Shown here: one piece after another, positions 25,391 to 35,610 of the stretch
Layout of the letters: the number at the start of each line of letters is the position of its first letter
Numbering within the stretch: the stretch's first letter is position 1
Translations under genes and position numbers: made by a program
Notes under the pieces: generated by a model
What the model saw: only the letters and a program-made list of their open reading frames with translations
Database searches by the model: none
Told to the model about the DNA's origin: nothing
NCBI GenBank assembly: GCA_038136035.1
Contig: JAYPYV010000001.1
Coordinates: 116,102-180,101, forward strand
Source: UBA9926 sp023261215
GTDB lineage: Bacteria > Pseudomonadota > Gammaproteobacteria > Pseudomonadales > Azotimanducaceae
DNA: 64,000 nt
Direction of reading: 5' to 3'

Positions 25391-26650
25391 CTAGCTTCGC
25401 TTCATAGAAGCAAAGAATTCCTCATTGGTTTTGGTCTTCTTCATTTTGCCGAGCAAGAACTCGATTGCTGCAAGGTCATCCATTTCGTGAAGAATCTTTC
25501 TGAGAATCCAAACCTTTTGGAGCTCCTCTTCAGACATGAGCAGGTCCTCGCGGCGAGTACCCGAACGTCGAATATTGATCGCCGGGTACACCCTTTTTTC
25601 AGCGATCTTGCGCTCGAGATGCAGTTCCATATTGCCGGTGCCCTTGAACTCCTCGTAGATCACTTCGTCCATCTTGGAACCCGTATCGATCAAACAGGTG
25701 GCAATGATCGTGAGGCTGCCGCCCTCTTCTATATTTCTCGCGGCACCAAAGAATCGCTTAGGTCGCTCGAGTGCATGGGCATCAACGCCACCCGTGAGCA
25801 CCTTGCCTGATGCTGGAATGACCGTGTTGTAGGCGCGCGCCAGCCTGGTGATGGAGTCCAGCAAGATCACCACGTCGGTTTTGTGCTCGACGAGCCGCTT
25901 GGCCTTCTCAATCACCATTTCGCTCACTTGAACGTGCCTTGATGGTGGCTCATCGAAGGTGGATGCAACCACCTCGCCACGCACGCTGCGCTGCATCTCG
26001 GTCACTTCTTCTGGGCGCTCATCGATGAGAAGCACGATCAGATGGGTTTCCGGGTTGTTGCGCATAATCGATTGGGCGATGTTCTGCAGGATGAGGGTTT
26101 TACCCGCCTTTGGAGGCGAGACGATTAAGCCTCGTTGGCCCTTACCAATAGGTGCGGAGAGATCAATGATGCGCGCAGTAAGATCCTCGGTACTGCCATT
26201 TCCGCCCTCTAAAGTCAGCGGCTGGTCGGGGAACAGCGGAGTCAGGTTCTCGAAGAGAATCTTGTTCTTCGATTCCGAAGGATCTGCGAAATTAATCTGA
26301 TCCACTTTGAGCAACGCAAAGTAGCGCTCACTGTCTTTTGGCGGGCGGATCTTGCCGGAAATCGAGTCACCGGTACGTAAATTGAAACGACGTATTTGAC
26401 TGGGTGAAACATAAATGTCATCTGGCCCCGCAAGGTAAGAGGAGTCAGGTGAGCGCAGAAAGCCAAAACCGTCTTGGAGGATCTCAAGCGTGCCGTCGCC
26501 ATAGATGTCTTCACCGCTCTTGGCGTGTTTTCGGAGGACGCTTGCAATGATTTCTTGCTTGCGAGAACGGCCGAGATTCTCGAGTCCCATCTCTTGGGCT
26601 ATGTTGAGGAGTTCGGGAATCGGCTTGTTTTTTAGGTCAGTCAAATTCAT
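25391..26650 (-). CDS. rho: Transcription termination factor Rho
   Basis: Hexameric RNA helicase that ends transcription. N-terminal helix bundle (MNLTDLKNKPIPELLNIAQEMG), cold-shock RNA-binding fold with GFGFLR, Walker A PPKAGKT, Walker B VVILLDSITRLARAYN, and the Q- and R-loop segments (VLTGGVDA; GSLTIIATCLIDTGSKMDEVI). I start at ATG 26650 for 419 residues; the extra upstream 26 codons do not match the family. About 230 bp separate it from trxA and contain a sigma-70-like promoter. Confidence 0.97.
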   Translation of the reverse strand: MNLTDLKNKPIPELLNIAQEMGLENLGRSRKQEIIASVLRKHAKSGEDIYGDGTLEILQDGFGFLRSPDSSYLAGPDDIYVSPSQIRRFNLRTGDSISGKIRPPKDSERYFALLKVDQINFADPSESKNKILFENLTPLFPDQPLTLEGGNGSTEDLTARIIDLSAPIGKGQRGLIVSPPKAGKTLILQNIAQSIMRNNPETHLIVLLIDERPEEVTEMQRSVRGEVVASTFDEPPSRHVQVSEMVIEKAKRLVEHKTDVVILLDSITRLARAYNTVIPASGKVLTGGVDAHALERPKRFFGAARNIEEGGSLTIIATCLIDTGSKMDEVIYEEFKGTGNMELHLERKIAEKRVYPAINIRRSGTRREDLLMSEEELQKVWILRKILHEMDDLAAIEFLLGKMKKTKTNEEFFASMKRS

Positions 26651-26772
26651 AGGTTGATCTTTAAAAGATAGATTGGTCGGAGCGCAACGACGACGTCGCG
26701 TTGATGAGTTCAGTGCGGGGATGATCAATAATTCACGCGGGTGGTAGCCGGTGTCGCGTGGCTACAGGCGGG

Positions 26773-26801
26773 AAAATGCAAGGTTCGAGGTTAAAAGTCA
26801 A
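26773..26801 (-). promoter_or_regulatory. Likely rho promoter
   Basis: On the minus strand TTGACT (26801-26796), a 17-bp spacer and CATTTT (26778-26773). The -35 is near-consensus, the -10 weak. The leader to the rho ATG would be about 115 nt, space enough for Rho autoregulation. Confidence 0.45.
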
Positions 26802-26879
26802 CTCTTTTTTTATAGCTGACTCGCGCTCCGCCTCTTTTTGAGAGCCGATGCTAGACGGACCGCGAGCCAGAGGTTTGGT

Positions 26880-27203
26880 TTAGATGTTGCTATCGAGAAA
26901 GGCTGTGAGTTGCGACTTTGATAGAGCGCCTACTTTTGTGGCTTCGACATTGCCGTTTTTGAATAGCATCAAGGTTGGGATGCCACGGATCCCATATTTA
27001 GGTGGCGTCTCTCCATTGGCATCGATATCGAGCTTGCACACTTTCATCCGACCATCGTACTCAGCGGCGATTTCCTCAAGAACCGGAGCAATCACTTTGC
27101 AGGGCCCACACCATTCGGCCCAATAATCAACCAGCACGGGTAAGTCGGAATTGAGCACATCGCTCTCAAAACTATCGTCTGTGACGTGACCAATATCTGC
27201 CAT
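26880..27203 (-). CDS. trxA: Thioredoxin 1
   Basis: General cytoplasmic disulfide reductase. The active site WCGPC (C32, C35), the cis-proline loop GIRGIPTLMLFKNG and 107 residues are standard. It precedes rho as in E. coli and Pseudomonas. Confidence 0.97.
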   Translation of the reverse strand: MADIGHVTDDSFESDVLNSDLPVLVDYWAEWCGPCKVIAPVLEEIAAEYDGRMKVCKLDIDANGETPPKYGIRGIPTLMLFKNGNVEATKVGALSKSQLTAFLDSNI

Positions 27204-27286
27204 AAGAAGACTCCAAATGTTGGATAAAAGGGATGGGCGCTAGTTTAGGCGCAATGCCTGAAAGGAACAATCGCAAACGCCTGAGA

Positions 27287-28279
27287 TTAGCCATTTTTTA
27301 ACTCGATGGCAGCGCGCTTTGCGAAGTAAGTGAGAATCCCGTCCGCGCCCGCCCGCTTCATGCCTGTGAGGCTCTCTAGGATCACGGCTTCGCTCAACCA
27401 ACCCTGGTCAATCGCGCCCTGATGCATCGCATACTCTCCACTGACTTGATAGACCATCGTTGGAAGCCCGAACTTAGACTTCACTCGGTGCAAGATATCA
27501 AGGTAGGGCATGCCCGGCTTGACCATCACCATATCTGCGCCTTCTTGGATATCTAGGGCCACTTCCTGAAGAGCCTCAAGCGCGTTCGCCGGATCCATCT
27601 GATAGGTTTCTTTACTGCCCTTACCCAACTGAGTTGCAGACCCTACGGCGTCTCGAAAGGGACCGTAATAAGCGGAGGCGTACTTCGCAGAGTAAGCCAT
27701 GATCTGCGTGTGGATATGCCCTGCTGACTCGAGCGCGTCTCGAATGGCGCCAATACGACCGTCCATCATGTCTGATGGGGCTACGATATCAACGCCTGCT
27801 TCCGCTTGAGACAGGGCTTGCTTGACTAAAACGTCAATGGTCGCATCATTTTGAACATACCCGTGCTCATCGATGACACCGTCTTGGCCATGACTGGTAA
27901 AAGGGTCCAGAGCAACGTCTGCCATGACAGAAATGTTAATGTGTTGTGCTTTGAGCGCAGCGATCGCCCGTTGAGCGAGACCCGCCGGGTTGTGGGCTTC
28001 CCGACCCTCCAGATCTTTTTTGTCCGCTGGAACGACGGGGAAAATCGCCATCACCGGAATACCCAAGTCAGCACACGCTGCAGCTTCTTCGAGAAATAAA
28101 TCAATCGTCAGACGAGAAACCTTTGGCATCGATGCCACTGGCTCTCGGGTATTCTCACCCTCTATCAAAAAAACCGGGTAGATAAGATCAGAGGGCGTCA
28201 GCAAAGTCTCTCTGACGAGGCGGCGGCTGGAATCTGTTCGACGAAGTCGCCGTGGCCGAGAGGCCGGATACGCTCGCAT
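27287..28279 (-). CDS. hemB: Delta-aminolevulinic acid dehydratase (porphobilinogen synthase)
   Basis: Condenses two 5-aminolevulinate molecules to porphobilinogen, feeding HemC. Both Schiff-base lysines are visible (YSAKYASAYYGPFRDA and MVKPGMPYLD). The metal site reads DVALDPFTSHGQDG, the aspartate-rich form of Mg-dependent enzymes such as that of P. aeruginosa, not the cysteine-rich Zn form. The ppk and ppx genes that flank hemB and trxA in pseudomonads are missing. Confidence 0.96.
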   Translation of the reverse strand: MRAYPASRPRRLRRTDSSRRLVRETLLTPSDLIYPVFLIEGENTREPVASMPKVSRLTIDLFLEEAAACADLGIPVMAIFPVVPADKKDLEGREAHNPAGLAQRAIAALKAQHINISVMADVALDPFTSHGQDGVIDEHGYVQNDATIDVLVKQALSQAEAGVDIVAPSDMMDGRIGAIRDALESAGHIHTQIMAYSAKYASAYYGPFRDAVGSATQLGKGSKETYQMDPANALEALQEVALDIQEGADMVMVKPGMPYLDILHRVKSKFGLPTMVYQVSGEYAMHQGAIDQGWLSEAVILESLTGMKRAGADGILTYFAKRAAIELKNG

Positions 28280-28343
28280 GGTGCTTTCCTTTGAGGTGGA
28301 ACCGAGCCCATTATAGTGCAGGGATCCGAGTCGCGTTTGACCT

Positions 28344-30212
28344 TCAGCTTGCCTCGATCATCTCGAGTTGCTGTGATAAGCCAAGCCACTCCTGCTCCTT
28401 GGATTCAATGTCCTCAATTAACCCCAGTTGACTTCTGAGCAATTGCTGAAGGTCAGGATGATCAGCACGGGCATACAAATCCGGATCCGCCAGCGCTGCC
28501 TCGATGTCCTTGAGCTTGGCGGATAAACGATCGATACGGTTCATGAGCGTATTCATCCTTGTTTGCAGTTGTCTCGCTTGTCGATGATCGGTTTTTAATT
28601 CCGGCTTTGAGGGGATCGCCTCGGCGGCGGGTTCCGCTTTGGGCGCAGAGGGGTTCGACAATAAATTTCGATAATCATCCAGGTCGTGCTCGAATGGGAT
28701 CAGCGCACCTTGCTCAATTTTTACGAATTCTTCGACCGTGCTTTTCAGCAAAAAGCGATCGTGGGAAATTAATAAGATGGCGCCAGGAAAAGCATTCATG
28801 GCATTGGCTAGCGCTTGTCGCATGTCCATGTCCAAGTGATTGGTGGGTTCATCAAACAGCAGCACATTCGGCTTGAGGAAGGCAACCAACGCCAGCGCCA
28901 GACGGGCCTTTTCACCGCCCGAGAATGCTTTTGGCTTCTCGTGGACTCGATCACCCTGGAAATTAAAGCCGCCCAGAAACTTCCTCAAGGTGAGTTCGTC
29001 AGCGGACGGCATTAAATCCTGAAGCTGCGACAGCGGTGAACGATCTAGGTCTAAGTCATCCACTTGGTGCTGTGAAAAGTAGCCTACCTGCAAATGATGA
29101 CCCACGAGCCGCTCGCCTTTAAGCAGCGGCAGGATGCCAATCAGAGACTTAATGAGCGTTGTTTTTCCCGCGCCGTTGACACCGAGTAATCCGATTCGGT
29201 CCCCGGGCGACAAATTGAAGCGGATTCGTTCGACCAACGGTTGATCGTAGCCAATGCTCACGTCATCAAGGCGCAAGAGTGGATCTGACACTTTGTCGGC
29301 ATGGGGGAACTCAAAACGGAAAGGCGATGCCTCGTGAACCGGGGCGACCTTGACCAAGCGCTCAATCGCTTTCAAGCGGCTCTGCGCTTGCTTGGCTTTG
29401 GTGGCTTTATAGCGAAATCTGCGGACATAATCCGCCATGTGCGCGATGGCTCGCTGTTGTTTGTCGTACTGTTTTGCTTGGTCTTCGAGCTGAAGGGCTC
29501 TGACTTGTTCAAAGGTTGAATAGTTACCGCTATGGAGCCCTAGTTTTTGATCATGAAGGAACGCCGTGTGACTGGTGCAGTCATCTAAGAAATCACGATC
29601 GTGAGAAATAATGATCAAGGTCCCTTCAAACCGCTTGAGCCAATCCGAAAGCCAGAAGATTGCGTCCAGGTCCAAGTGATTGGTTGGCTCATCAAGCAAC
29701 AGCAGATCACTTGGCGCCATCAAAGTTCGCGCGAGATTGAGCCTCACGCGCCAGCCGCCGGAGAAAGAGGATAAGGGCTGTTCAAAGTCGGTGGTTTGAA
29801 ACCCGAGCCCCAGTAGAAGTTGCTCGGCGCGCGACCGAGCGGTGTATCCGTCCAAATCCGCGTAGTGTTCATAGAGCGCACTGATTTGGTCGAATTGATT
29901 GTGTGCCTCAGCCGCTTGAATGTCGGCCATCACCTTCGAAAGGGCTGTATCGCCCTCCAGAACATACGCAACCGCGGCTAACGATGAGGCACGAACCTCT
30001 TGGGCCATGTGTGCGATTCGTGTCGCCGGAGGGAATTCTAGTCGCCCTTGATCGGCCTCTAGTTCACCGAGGATCAATTTGAATAAGCTGGTCTTCCCGG
30101 ATCCGTTGGCGCCGACTAAACCGACTTTATAGCCTGAATAAATCGTAAAGTTGGCTTGCTCAATCAGCAACTTGCCGTGTCTTCGAAGCGAGAGGTGCTG
30201 CAGCGATAGCAT
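28344..30212 (-). CDS. ABC-F ATPase, YheS-like
   Basis: Soluble tandem ATPase of the ABC-F family, which act on the ribosome rather than in transport. Two cassettes are complete: GANGSGKTS / SSFSGGWRVRLNLA / LLLLDEPTNHLD in the first and GVNGAGKTTL / FSGGEKARLALA / VLLFDEPTNHLD in the second. The charged linker between them (about residues 240-300) and a coiled-coil C-terminal tail (about 550-622) fit YheS. No transmembrane partner is present. Confidence 0.9.
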   Translation of the reverse strand: MLSLQHLSLRRHGKLLIEQANFTIYSGYKVGLVGANGSGKTSLFKLILGELEADQGRLEFPPATRIAHMAQEVRASSLAAVAYVLEGDTALSKVMADIQAAEAHNQFDQISALYEHYADLDGYTARSRAEQLLLGLGFQTTDFEQPLSSFSGGWRVRLNLARTLMAPSDLLLLDEPTNHLDLDAIFWLSDWLKRFEGTLIIISHDRDFLDDCTSHTAFLHDQKLGLHSGNYSTFEQVRALQLEDQAKQYDKQQRAIAHMADYVRRFRYKATKAKQAQSRLKAIERLVKVAPVHEASPFRFEFPHADKVSDPLLRLDDVSIGYDQPLVERIRFNLSPGDRIGLLGVNGAGKTTLIKSLIGILPLLKGERLVGHHLQVGYFSQHQVDDLDLDRSPLSQLQDLMPSADELTLRKFLGGFNFQGDRVHEKPKAFSGGEKARLALALVAFLKPNVLLFDEPTNHLDMDMRQALANAMNAFPGAILLISHDRFLLKSTVEEFVKIEQGALIPFEHDLDDYRNLLSNPSAPKAEPAAEAIPSKPELKTDHRQARQLQTRMNTLMNRIDRLSAKLKDIEAALADPDLYARADHPDLQQLLRSQLGLIEDIESKEQEWLGLSQQLEMIEAS

Positions 30213-30237
30213 AGCGTGGAGCGAGGAACGTGAGGGC

Positions 30238-30744
30238 TTACGGAGTCCGGCGGCGCAAGATGAGCCATTGCAGCGCTAAAAGCGGCAAACAGCCAATCAC
30301 GACCCAGCCTGGGATACTGATGCCTAGCCATTGCCAGCTGACTTCCGCACAACTGCCATCGCCTGAAAGAATCATTTGCAGTACGTCCATCAGAGGAAAA
30401 ACATCCATCAAATAATCTAGGCTTGGTCCACAAGCGGGTACTTGATCAGGGGGCAGGCTTTGCAACCATAATTGCCGCGCAGCAATACCCATCGTTGAGA
30501 GGCCCGCGATGATGCCGAGGCTGCTGTAGATCTTATGGCCAAGCACCCCTGGGTTGTGAACGGCGCCCGCGAGCGCCACCATGCCCAGCGCAATGACGCC
30601 AACCCTTTGAAGAATGCACAAGGGACAAGGTTCGAGTTCGAGCCAATGCTCCATCACGAGCGCAATGGCGATAAAGCTCATTGAGGCGAAAAAGAGCAGG
30701 AGATGAAGGCTTCTTGGGCTCAGCGCGAACAATCTATCAACCAT
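30238..30744 (-). CDS. dsbB: Disulfide bond formation protein DsbB
   Basis: Four-helix inner-membrane protein that reoxidises DsbA with quinone. The first periplasmic loop has CPLC (C40, C43) and the second loop the pair C105 and C132. The usual Arg after the first pair is present (ILQRVG). I chose ATG 30744, preceded by AAGGAA at 7 bp; in-frame starts at 30762 (ATG) and 30780 (TTG) exist. Follows acpH closely. Confidence 0.93.
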   Translation of the reverse strand: MVDRLFALSPRSLHLLLFFASMSFIAIALVMEHWLELEPCPLCILQRVGVIALGMVALAGAVHNPGVLGHKIYSSLGIIAGLSTMGIAARQLWLQSLPPDQVPACGPSLDYLMDVFPLMDVLQMILSGDGSCAEVSWQWLGISIPGWVVIGCLPLLALQWLILRRRTP

Positions 30745-30776
30745 GACGAATTCCTTTGGCATTGCGCGGCCTAACC

Positions 30777-31400
30777 TCAAGGGATGTTGTTCGATGCCTC
30801 TTGTGAAAAGGTACGAATGGTTCGACCAACTTCTGCCGTTAGCTCCGTATAGAAGCTTACGAAGTGGGGAAGTATAACGGGTTCTAGGTCGTGAATCTGT
30901 TCGATGATGCTGTCCGTGAGCAGGGTCTCACCCTGGTGCAGCCGGGTGCGTATCCAAGTCAGGCTGCGACGAACGAAATCTGAATCTGCAGTCCTTTGGA
31001 GGCTAGACCTTTGAGACATTGCCCGACACTGGGCGAGCGCAACCTCGGGATAATCCGCAAGGTGCTTAGGGTTCAGTAATCGTGTGAAGGTTGTCTGTTC
31101 AAATGTGCCGAGGGGCTCTGGATAAAACGTTTCGAACGCGACGGCGAGTTGATGATCGAACATTAAGTCGAGCGCAATACCTGCAACTCGTCGGGTCTCT
31201 TGAGGAAACCCTTGCCTTAACGCGGTAACGGTTGGGTGGTGGTCGGTGAAATGATCGATGTGTCTATGTAGACGAATCCCCCGCTCGACTTCGACTCGTC
31301 GCTCGCCCCGCAATCGGCCCTTAACAAAATCGCCTAGGAAACCGCCGACGAGAAGACCGTCATCGTCTCCAGCCAGCGCGAGATGGGCAAGATGATTCAC
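30777..31400 (-). CDS. acpH: Acyl carrier protein phosphodiesterase (AcpH/DUF479)
   Basis: HD-like hydrolase that removes phosphopantetheine from acyl carrier protein. Begins MNHLAHLALAG and has the family segments GGFLGDFVKGR and HRHIDHFTDHHP near residues 20-55. Its ATG overlaps the gshA stop by 4 bases. About 207 residues, slightly longer than E. coli AcpH. Confidence 0.9.
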   Translation of the reverse strand: MNHLAHLALAGDDDGLLVGGFLGDFVKGRLRGERRVEVERGIRLHRHIDHFTDHHPTVTALRQGFPQETRRVAGIALDLMFDHQLAVAFETFYPEPLGTFEQTTFTRLLNPKHLADYPEVALAQCRAMSQRSSLQRTADSDFVRRSLTWIRTRLHQGETLLTDSIIEQIHDLEPVILPHFVSFYTELTAEVGRTIRTFSQEASNNIP

Positions 31401-32995
31401 GACCGGTGCTGATAGCCGCTGACAAAGTCATTGAGATAGTGCTCGAACGCGTCATCATCGGTTGGCTTGTAGGCCTCAGCCGCTGCGATGGAGTCGAGGG
31501 CTTCTTTTTCAAAGAGGGATTGATCGACGGCAGACCAGTCGCTTTCCAGCCAGCCTCTGTGGAAGTGTTCGCTTTGCTCTGTAATGAACGCTCGAAGAGA
31601 CTGCCCTTCATGACTCAATGTTTGCAGAAGTTTGCCGCTGGGCGTGGCGTCCGGATTCTCGATCCGATGCCGCATGGTGCTCAGCGCTACCGCATAATCT
31701 TGGCCGTGATTTGCACGATCCATAAAGGCGGCAAGTGGCGCTAAGTCGTCAAGAATTGTGTTGGCCCAATCTTTCAGACGAACAGAGTGGCCCTCGTTTT
31801 GAAGGGTAGCGTCGGCTCGCCGACCCTCTCTCACGGTGTGCTTGAAATTGGTCTGCACTTCGCTGCATCGCGCCGGATCGTGGGGTGGGCTATCGCTTAA
31901 AAGGCAGTGCATGAGGAACAAATCGAGGAAGTGAATTTGCTCCGCGTTAATGCCGATATCCAGAAAAGGGTTCACGTCCAGTAACCGCACTTCAATGTAA
32001 TCGGGGCCGTGAGTTCTCAAGTACTCAATAAAGTTGTCACCCGAGGGTGCGGCAGCTTTGGCTCGCACGGTGGTGTAGAACTCTGCTTCAGATTGCAAAA
32101 TGTGCGTGCTGATCTGAGCAAATCTGCCCTCGCGCTGACTTAAGGACTCATAGGGTTCGTGCGGCGTGGTGATGGCGTCTCTTAGCGTGTCGGTGTAATC
32201 CAAGAGGCTGTTGTAGCAGATATTGATTTGTTCAGACTGGATATGACTCTGATAACCAAGATCTCCCGAGCGCAAGCTGGTCGCGAAGGGCAAGTAAAAG
32301 GTGTCGTCATCTAGACGCTCAAAGAGCGACGTCTCACTGTCCTTCAAGAATGAGCGGTCCACTGCAGGTGAGGCTCCGAAGAGGTACAAGGGCAGCCAAG
32401 ACCAGCGCCTGAAGTTACGCATCAGGTCAAAGTAGCGCCGAGCGATGTATTCCCGTTCAGACTCCTCGCTGCCCTCTACTTGCTTAAGGGCATCCCAAGC
32501 GTCTTGGGGGAGCGAAAAATTGTAGTGCACTGCGCAAATGGTTTGCATGATGCGGTTGTATCGCATGCCCAAACCGTGACGATAGGTCTTCTTCAATCGT
32601 CCAAGATTCGAATTTCCATAGTCTGCAAGCGGGATCATGGATTCTGCCGGCAATACGCAAGGCATCGAACCAGCCCATAGACGTTCATGACCGATTGCCC
32701 GTGCGACAAATAGATGGGTTGACCTTAAGTCCTGTAGCAGCGTGTCGACGGTTTGGTGAACTGGGGTGATCAGTTCGAGCTGAGACTCGGAGAAATCTGT
32801 GGTAATCGAGGGATGCGTCAGTTTATGTCCCAGGGCTGATGGGTGAGGCGTTAAGCTGAGCTTGCTGTGCCCATCGGTTCTTAGCGTTTCGCGCTCGATA
32901 CCGCGTTGCAGTCTAAGAAAGCCATCGCTCAAGGCAGCCAGGGCCGCCAGTTTATCGGCGGAGGAAGCGATTGGCGGCGTTTGAGCGTCGGGCAT
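31397..32995 (-). CDS. gshA: Glutamate-cysteine ligase, gammaproteobacterial type
   Basis: First step of glutathione synthesis. The N-terminal RGIERETLRTDG, the TDFSESQLELITP substrate site and YIEVRLLDVNPFLDIGI match the E. coli-type GshA. 532 residues, normal. First gene of the gshA-acpH-dsbB-abcF run. Confidence 0.96.
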   Translation of the reverse strand: MPDAQTPPIASSADKLAALAALSDGFLRLQRGIERETLRTDGHSKLSLTPHPSALGHKLTHPSITTDFSESQLELITPVHQTVDTLLQDLRSTHLFVARAIGHERLWAGSMPCVLPAESMIPLADYGNSNLGRLKKTYRHGLGMRYNRIMQTICAVHYNFSLPQDAWDALKQVEGSEESEREYIARRYFDLMRNFRRWSWLPLYLFGASPAVDRSFLKDSETSLFERLDDDTFYLPFATSLRSGDLGYQSHIQSEQINICYNSLLDYTDTLRDAITTPHEPYESLSQREGRFAQISTHILQSEAEFYTTVRAKAAAPSGDNFIEYLRTHGPDYIEVRLLDVNPFLDIGINAEQIHFLDLFLMHCLLSDSPPHDPARCSEVQTNFKHTVREGRRADATLQNEGHSVRLKDWANTILDDLAPLAAFMDRANHGQDYAVALSTMRHRIENPDATPSGKLLQTLSHEGQSLRAFITEQSEHFHRGWLESDWSAVDQSLFEKEALDSIAAAEAYKPTDDDAFEHYLNDFVSGYQHRS

Positions 32996-33031
32996 AAGAC
33001 GGATTTATGTTGAGATCCAGCGAGAGTCCGG

Positions 33032-33059
33032 AGCATACCACTTAATCGGAGAATCGAAA
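33032..33059 (-). promoter_or_regulatory. Possible gshA promoter
   Basis: Minus-strand TTTCGA (33059-33054), 16 bp, then TATGCT (33037-33032) with an upstream TGG giving an extended -10. It lies about 37 bp before the gshA ATG. The -35 is poor. Confidence 0.35.
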
Positions 33060-33250
33060 CGAGCGGCCGGAGGCCTCTCCCTGCCCTGCAAGACCCTGTT
33101 GTCCGGCGAAATTGCGCTGATACTCGCTACTGTCCGAAGGGCTCGTCAGGCCAGGATCTTGGTTCTCGGACTTGCGCGAGAAGCGCGCCCAGACGACCCA
33201 TCCCTTCTAATCCCAGATTCTCGATTTAAGCCCGCGTCTCAGCCGCGCGA

Positions 33251-35610
33251 TTAACTCTTCAAGACGTAACCCTGTCGAGCGAGCGGGAATTGTCTCACTC
33301 GGTCTCCCGTGGCATTGAATATTGCATTGGCGACAGCTGGTCCGATTGCCGTGGTTGATTGCTCGCNNNNNNNNNNNNNNNNNNNNNNNNNNNNNNNNNN
33401 NNNNNNNNNNNNNNNNNNNNNNNNNNNNNNNNNNNNNNNNNNNNNNNNNNNNNNNNNNNNNNNNNNGCATTGAATATTGCATTGGCGACAGCTGGTCCGA
33501 TTGCCGTGGTTGATTGCTCGCCAACGCCGGTCGGTGGTGCATCTGAAGGCATGATATGAACTTCGACCTTGGGCATTTGATGAAACCGAAGGGGTAGATA
33601 ATCGTGGAAATTGCTCTGTTTGACTTGCCCTTCACTGATATCAATCGCACCAAACGCAACCGCGTTGAGGCCGAGCATGATACCGCCATGGATCTGAGAT
33701 TCGACACCGAGCGGATTGACCGCAAAGCCGCAATCGACCACGCAAACAATGCGGTCGACGGTATAGGTGCCATCATCAGCGACCGTGACTTCGACCGCAT
33801 TAGCGATGGGTGAGACTGAATAGATGCGAGCAGCCATGCCGCGTCCTCGGCCTGCCGTCATTGGCGCATCCCAATCTGATACGTCGCGCAACTTCTCCAG
33901 GAGCGGCCGCATGCGAGGATGTTCAGCGCAAAGTTTTAGCCTGACATCCATGGGGTCTTGGCCGCCTTGATGCGCTAATTCGTCGAGAAAGCACTCGTAA
34001 GCCATGCCGGTGTGAGTGTGTCCCACGGCTCGCCACTCGTGGGGATACACACCGACTTTGGGTGGATTGTGGCTCTCGATTCGGTGATGGGGAATTTGGT
34101 ACGAAGTGCCGTAGGGAAAGACGCCAAAGGGCTCTTGAAGGCAACCATCCAGTGAGTAGATATCCATTCCTCTCACCATATAAGCAGGGTCATGCTTTGT
34201 GTGTTGCATGATGGACTGCCCCACAACACGTTGATGCCAAGCAAGGGGAAAGCCGCTGTCGTCGACGCAGCCTTTGAGACGGTGAACGAACAAGGGACGA
34301 TAGTGTCCACCCTGGCGGATATCTTCTTCTCGCGACCAGATGATTTGAACCGGGCGCCCCTCGCCCTCGGCCGCTTGAACGGCTTCAACAACATAATCCG
34401 CGGTCTTGCTGGCGCGCCGACCGAAGCTACCGCCCATCAGCGTTCGGTGAATCACCACTTGTGATTCATCAAAGCCGAGTGCCTTCGCCGCAAGCGTTCG
34501 GTCATTGCTTTGATACTGGGTGCCCACCCAAATGTTGCACTGAGTGTCTGTGACCTCGGCTGTGCAATTCATAGGTTCCATGGTGGCGTGAGCAAGATAA
34601 GGCATCTCGTACACGGCCTCGACGACGTCCTTTGCCTGCCCCAAGATTTGTTCGGCGTTGCCAATGTCCTCCGCCAGAAGCCCAGGGGTTTGGCTCAGCG
34701 CCCGATAGTCATTAAAAAAGGCCTCGGTGGATAAGCTCGCGCCGTCCCCCTCATCCCAGGTGACATCGATCAGTCGTGCGGCCTTTTGTGCGGTCCAGTA
34801 GTCATGAGCCAGTGCGACAACGCCTGCATCGATCGCCTTTACTTTAACGACGCCCGGGACCGCCAGTGCGGCTCGCGCGTCGAAACTTTTTACCTTGCTT
34901 TTAAACACATTCGGTCGCTTGATGGACCCATACAGCATATTTGGGCGTTTAACATCGATGCCGAAGATGGCCTCCCCGGTAACTTTTGCCCGGCCCTCGA
35001 TTCGCTTGGTGGGTTGACCCAGCTTTTGAAACGCATCCTTTGATTTGAGCTCGACCCGCTCAGGCGGTTTCAGACCCAAGGTCTGGATGACTGGAATCAG
35101 CGCCGCGTAGGTGGTTGAGCGTCCATCGGAGGTGCTGATCTGAGATTGGGCGAACGTCAGCTCACTTCCATCAACATTGAAAAAGTGCGCTGCAGCGGAG
35201 AGAAGCAGCGCTTTGGTCTTCGCGCCAGCGGTGCGCATCGGCAGGTAGGCGCTAGCGGTTGAAACTGAACCAGCGGTCAAATACTCGCCAAACAACGGGC
35301 TGTAGTATTGCGGCTCGGTCGGCGCGCTCTCAAGGCGAATAGATTCCCAATCCAGCTCTAACTCTTCAGCCACCATCATGGCCAGGCTGGTGTAAGCACC
35401 ATTCCCAAATTCCGCATGATTCATCAAGATCGTGGTGCTGTTGTCTGGATTGATTCGAATGAACGCGTCGGTCACCAGCGCGCTGTTTTCGGCATTGCTA
35501 GACGCGCTCGAAGCAGCTTTGGAGATCAGGGGCAATTGAAAGCCGACCAACAGCGCACCCGCAGAGATCGATGAGGATTGAAGGAAAGATCGTCGAGTGA
35601 ATGAGTTCAT
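33251..35610 (-). CDS. Molybdenum hydroxylase large subunit, isoquinoline 1-oxidoreductase beta type (spans scaffold gap)
   Basis: Large subunit of the xanthine-dehydrogenase superfamily, IorB-like, carrying the molybdopterin site. A twin-arginine signal (TRRSFLQSSSISAGALLVG) directs export. Motifs include GGSFGRR and GVGEQST near the C-terminus with the catalytic Glu. The gene is interrupted by 100 N at 33367-33466. If the identical 55-bp flanks are merged the frame continues ...NAIFNATGDRVRQFPLARQG... and ends at TAA 33251, so the gene is intact. I start at ATG 35610, overlapping the small-subunit stop as ATGA. Substrate unknown: N-heterocycles or aldehydes are known for the family. Confidence 0.9.
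33312..33366. repeat. 55-bp direct repeat, left flank of first scaffold gap
   Basis: Identical base for base to 33467-33521 on the other side of the N block. The copies most likely represent the same genomic bases present at the ends of two neighbouring contigs. Confidence 0.95.
33367..33466. other. Assembly gap, 100 N
   Basis: Exactly 100 N. Because flanks repeat over 55 bp, the true gap is probably zero or negative. Reading frames running through the N block are meaningless. Confidence 0.97.
33467..33521. repeat. 55-bp direct repeat, right flank of first scaffold gap
   Basis: Second copy of 33312-33366; see that entry. Confidence 0.95.

Noticed and set aside
33042..33206. 54-codon minus-strand open frame between the IorB end and gshA
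   Set aside because: Reads like protein but has no ATG, GTG or TTG codon and runs into the probable gshA promoter; at most a relic.
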